From Heliocidaris tuberculata (Eukaryota; Echinodermata; Echinoidea; Camarodonta; Echinometridae): DNA of 64,000 bases. Shown one piece after another: positions 60,271-64,000 of this stretch. Where the stretch lies: assembly GCA_025618425.1 (NCBI GenBank), contig CM046844.1, positions 10,873,558 to 10,937,557 of the forward strand, given 5' to 3'. The first letter of the stretch is position 1, and every line of letters begins with the position of its first letter. The position numbers and the translations under genes were made by a program. Under the pieces are notes generated by a model. It saw nothing but the letters and a program-made list of their open reading frames with translations. It made no database searches and had not been told where the DNA came from.

Positions 60271-63200
60271 ATAATAAATAGGCCTACCACGTGGCGAGGA
60301 GGGCTTCAGCTCTGATCAAACCCAACCCAACCCAACCTGGGCCATCTCTTGGAGGTCATTGACCCTCATCACTACAATGGGAAGCCAGAGTAGGGAGCCC
60401 CCAGTGCTACCAGCTTCATGGCAAAATCATCAGGTCATGACCCAGAGATGCCTGCACATCACAAACAACAAAGACATCCTGCCATCAAAAAAAGAGATAT
60501 AGAGGAAGCGCATTTTTACACAGCCCAAATGACTCCCAGTTAAGTTATTCACAATCCCCACAACGTGAATGATTCTACCAGTTTTCAGGGATGTTTTTCC
60601 TTCATTCTTTGCAGAAGTTAGAAGTTTGCCTATGGTATTTGTCTGTTGTTGCTAGGCTCTTCTTTGTTGGAGTCTTTTTTATGTTTTGTAGTTCGTTGGC
60701 GTTGACTCATGCAGGTCATTGACTTACATCGTCGGCTGATCAGATGCGCGAGAGTTATCGAAAAGTGGCATTTCAATGCATCTGTCCTTCCATGGTAGCC
60801 CTGTATCCATTCATACTGGATGTGTACTGGGATAATTTAATCAGGTGAGAGAGATGTGATGGGTTTTGCAACCAGTTAGAATTAGGAGGGATGGTTAGAG
60901 GAATTATGATGAAATCACTTGGAGCCATGGGTTGATAGTTTTCCCCTTAGTGGAAAAATAGCAGTGGCAGTCATTTTTTATTTTAGTGTTTTGTGGTCAA
61001 TTAATTGTACAATTAGAACTGAAATAATGGCCTACGGTCAGTTTTCCTTGTGAATGCAAAATTTCAAAGTAGGATAGGGAGAGAGAGAGAGAGAATACAT
61101 TCATTGCTCACAACTTCTATAGGAAAGGCAGTTTTGAGAAACCCAAATGAAAGAGATGTCCTTTTCAGTACATAAATATAAAGGGAGGGGACAGAGGGGT
61201 AAATTTAGGAGAATACAAATAGGAATATGTAAAGTGGTGAATGATGGAGTGATTCTTCTAAAGAATTGTCATAGTGTGAAAGAAAATAAATGGAAGAAAG
61301 AAAGATAAATTCTTCTAAAGAATTGTCATAGAGTAGGATAGAAAGAAAGTTGAAAAAAAAAGAGAGGGATCAAAATATAGAGACGACAAAAAAATAGAGA
61401 TAGTCAGATATTTATCAGATCAACCCTCAAAACATTTTTTTCTTTATCTGCGGAGTGGGGACCTTTTCCGAAAAAACTTAAAAGCAAACTTTGTCCTCAA
61501 GAAAGAGAGTGTTGTCATGCTATGTGAAGGTCTGTAGGGCCTATTCCAGTAATTCTAGGGCAAAATTGAGCACTGAAAGAGAAAATTTTCATCTCCGTTA
61601 GTACCTTCACTCCTACTACTCGATATGACCAGTATGGATAGTAGGTGGAGGGGGAAACGGGGGATGACAGCCATTGAATAGGGTGTGATGGATCACTCTC
61701 CCTTTCCACATTACCTCTAAACGGTTTCCTAATCATGTTGAGGGTGTCCGAGTGGATACTATCCGTTGATATCAAAGGGGAATAAAGAGAGAGAGAGAGA
61801 GAGAGGGGGGAGAGATAATGGAGAAAGAGATGGGGAGTATCGGGTTAGATAAAAGAAGGGAGAGAGATTAGTTTGTCTATATTTGATTAAGAGAGAACAC
61901 AGAAAATGCAGAGGAGATATAGAGAATAGACTGATAAGTAAGGAAGAGAGTGAGAGCAGGAGATAGATGGACAGAAACAAAGACAGACAGACATGCAGAC
62001 AGACTGGAAGAGACATTGAAGAGGGAGAAAGATTGAAGGTTGGAAATGGCATGGAAATACTTTCCGAGGATTAAATATGTGGAAGATCATATCACAGTCA
62101 AGGAAAATGAACAGTTTGAAGAAGAAAATGGAAGATTTATTCAGTCGCCCCCTCAAGATGCAGTGAGGAAGCAGAAGAAAAGTTGAAATCGAATTTCTAA
62201 AACACCTTCTGAGCAAGCTTTACAAGATGAAGCAACAAATATGAATTGAGAAAGAAGATATGAAAAAGAAATTCCCCTATGACCAGCTGGTTCTTTCATA
62301 TTTTAATGTCCTGTATAACCAGCAGTAAAACTTCTGGAGTCAATAACCTGAAGAATCAAACTCCCTATAAAGTCAATGTCCTCAAACAAACTTCTTGAAA
62401 GTCCTCTCTTCAACACCAGATTTTGAACTCATCAGTGTGAATTTAATTTATCTACACTTTCTGCCATTCTGTTCATCAAGTTATAATTTATTGCCTTTCA
62501 AATCAGTGCTGCACTATACATCTTTGTAGGAAATTTGTTTTAAAAAGTAGTTGATTATGAAGAATCAATAATTTGCAATCAATAACTGTAATGGTATACA
62601 AATTTGAATATCAGAATTTCTATGGAGAATTTACTTTCTTTTCTCATTTGCCCAACTAATTATAGATGCTAGAATTTTGAAAGTTTTAATGATTTCAATA
62701 TCTGAATATAAGTGTTTATTTTTCTTTCTTTTTATTGCTGTAATAGTAAAGAGTCATTAGATATATGACTTCATCAATTTTTGTTGAGCGTCAGGAGAAA
62801 GATAAACTTTGACAGCTTGTTTGGAAGCAGCTATTCATCTACTAAATTTTATTGAAAGTTTAGGAAGTTGTTTTGCTGTTTTTTACCAACTTTATCAAAC
62901 AATCAGTTAATAATTCAGGATTAGGCTTATGTATGTTGCTACAGAAATTTTTTGTCAGTGGAAAATTATCGATATTGAAATCAAATTATAGACATTCATG
63001 AAGACTGACAAAGTAGCTCAATCTTCGTGCTAAAGAAGGAGATTGAAAATTTCCACGAGCATTGAGGAAAATTTGCAGACATCAGAAAGCCTGATTGTTA
63101 TCGATGAAAAACATATCGTAAAAATCACACAAAGTTTTTCTCCTAAGTAATTGCATATATGTAGAATAATCCAATTGCCAAATTGACAGAGCTTTAAAAA

Positions 63201-64000
63201 GAATTCTTCTTTATTGTCAGCATCGGTTTGACCGTCTAAAGATCTTCAGATGGAAGAACGAGATATCCTCAAATAACCTATGACTATACATTGATGCGAC
63301 AATGTTTTTCTCAATTTGAGGTAGGCGAGAAATGAATAGTTTCCAACACTAAATGTTGCTTTTTCCCTTTCAATAAGAGATTAACCCCGATAGTGCCTCT
63401 TTTGTTTGATGTCCCGTGAAGTGATGGCAAATTTATCAAATTGATTTCTCTCTTGCCATGGGCATAGCCAATGTCAGTGTTAGGGAAGCATTTCTTTGTG
63501 TCCCTATCATATCAATTATCTGCCTATCAATTCTTTCATTGTGCTTAACACCTGGTTTATATTGTATTCTTATTCAGTATTCATCCTTTTTAAGACCTCA
63601 CCACAAAGCATTAAATATGCTATAAAACCAGGACATATTAATTGAATCAAATCCTTTTGAAAAACGCTCCCAAAAGCCTACAAGCCATCCGCGAGGTAAC
63701 TCAAGTGTTTTTTTCACCCGCTTTTTTTTCATCCTGTGTGAAGTCGTTTCAAAGTCTTTGTAAACACATTTGTCTGTAATATCATACTGACGTCTCTCTT
63801 CTTTCTTCTCCTGTTAACTTCTACACAATGCAAAGTGCAAGACTTTGATGCTTTTTTTCTCTCTTGCTTAATTCTTCTTTGATTCTCTATAGCCATTTCC
63901 ATTAGGAGGCTTTCAATCATATTTTCTTTAGAGCCGCTACCGAGATTTTCATCACCGACATCCTCCTTTCAACCTTTGAAAAAAGAAAGAACTTGGTTGG
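60271..64000. other. Intron 2, distal part in window
   Basis: AT-rich DNA. It includes a (CCCAA)n run near 60319-60336, GA runs at about 61080-61094 and 61787-61806, and a 23-bp direct repeat (TTCTTCTAAAGAATTGTCAT) at 61253 and 61309. No PR-domain, zinc-finger or other recognisable exon was found. Confidence 0.4.

Larger units (their letters stand above)
46251..64000 (+). other. Prdm3/16: Intron 2 of PRDM3/16 (partial, at least 17.7 kb)
   Basis: Starts at the GTAAGC donor after exon 2. The remainder of the PR domain (expected to contain a WLKYIR-like block) and the C2H2 zinc fingers were not found in any frame downstream, so the next exon should lie beyond 64000. In vertebrate MECOM the equivalent intron is also huge and ends near a second promoter that makes the PR-less EVI1 form; whether such a promoter exists here cannot be told. 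Confidence 0.7.

Overview
This window looks like one locus from a gene-poor nuclear genome of an invertebrate deuterostome, most likely an echinoderm such as a sea urchin. The evidence is two spliced exons of a PRDM3/PRDM16 (MECOM/EVI1 family) gene separated by a very large intron, many terminal-inverted-repeat mini-transposons, a tRNA-derived SINE, and many GA/CT, poly-G and AAT microsatellites. The species is an inference from general style, not from a database match. I see no bacterial operon, CRISPR array, rRNA or complete transposase gene.

Layout. Bases 1-10.0 kb are upstream DNA: simple repeats, a GATTGGCT-centred hairpin element, a SINE whose tail runs into about 500 bp of AAT repeat, and a 290-bp direct duplication. 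A probable promoter/5' leader (about 10.19-10.47 kb, CCAAT and GC boxes) leads into coding exon 1 (10474 or 10591 to 10630). This exon carries the conserved PRDM3/16 N-terminal motif MRSK-x-x-ARKL. Intron 1 spans 10631-45630, about 35 kb. Exon 2 (45631-46250) encodes an acidic/Ser/Pro/His-rich linker and the first half of the PR (SET-like) domain, ending at a GAG|GTAAGC donor. From 46251 to the end the DNA reads as intron 2. The rest of the PR domain and all zinc fingers must lie beyond the window.

How it fits together. Both exons are on the + strand and share a phase-1 junction that creates an Asp codon. The joined product is an N-terminal PRDM3/16 fragment of 220 residues (259 from the upstream ATG). 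The intronic DNA is mainly mobile-element debris: TTAA-flanked mini-elements with a shared internal core, a multi-copy hairpin family of about 60 bp, an 85-bp palindromic family, two long TIR elements, and a threefold tandem repeat of about 180 bp. There are also stretches of mixed-complexity, CpG-containing sequence that could be conserved regulatory elements of a developmental regulator.

Limits. No alignment, repeat library or transcript data were available. Weak exon candidates (9853-9942, 35210-35484, 58654-58833) rest only on splice signals, reading phase or codon-like composition.
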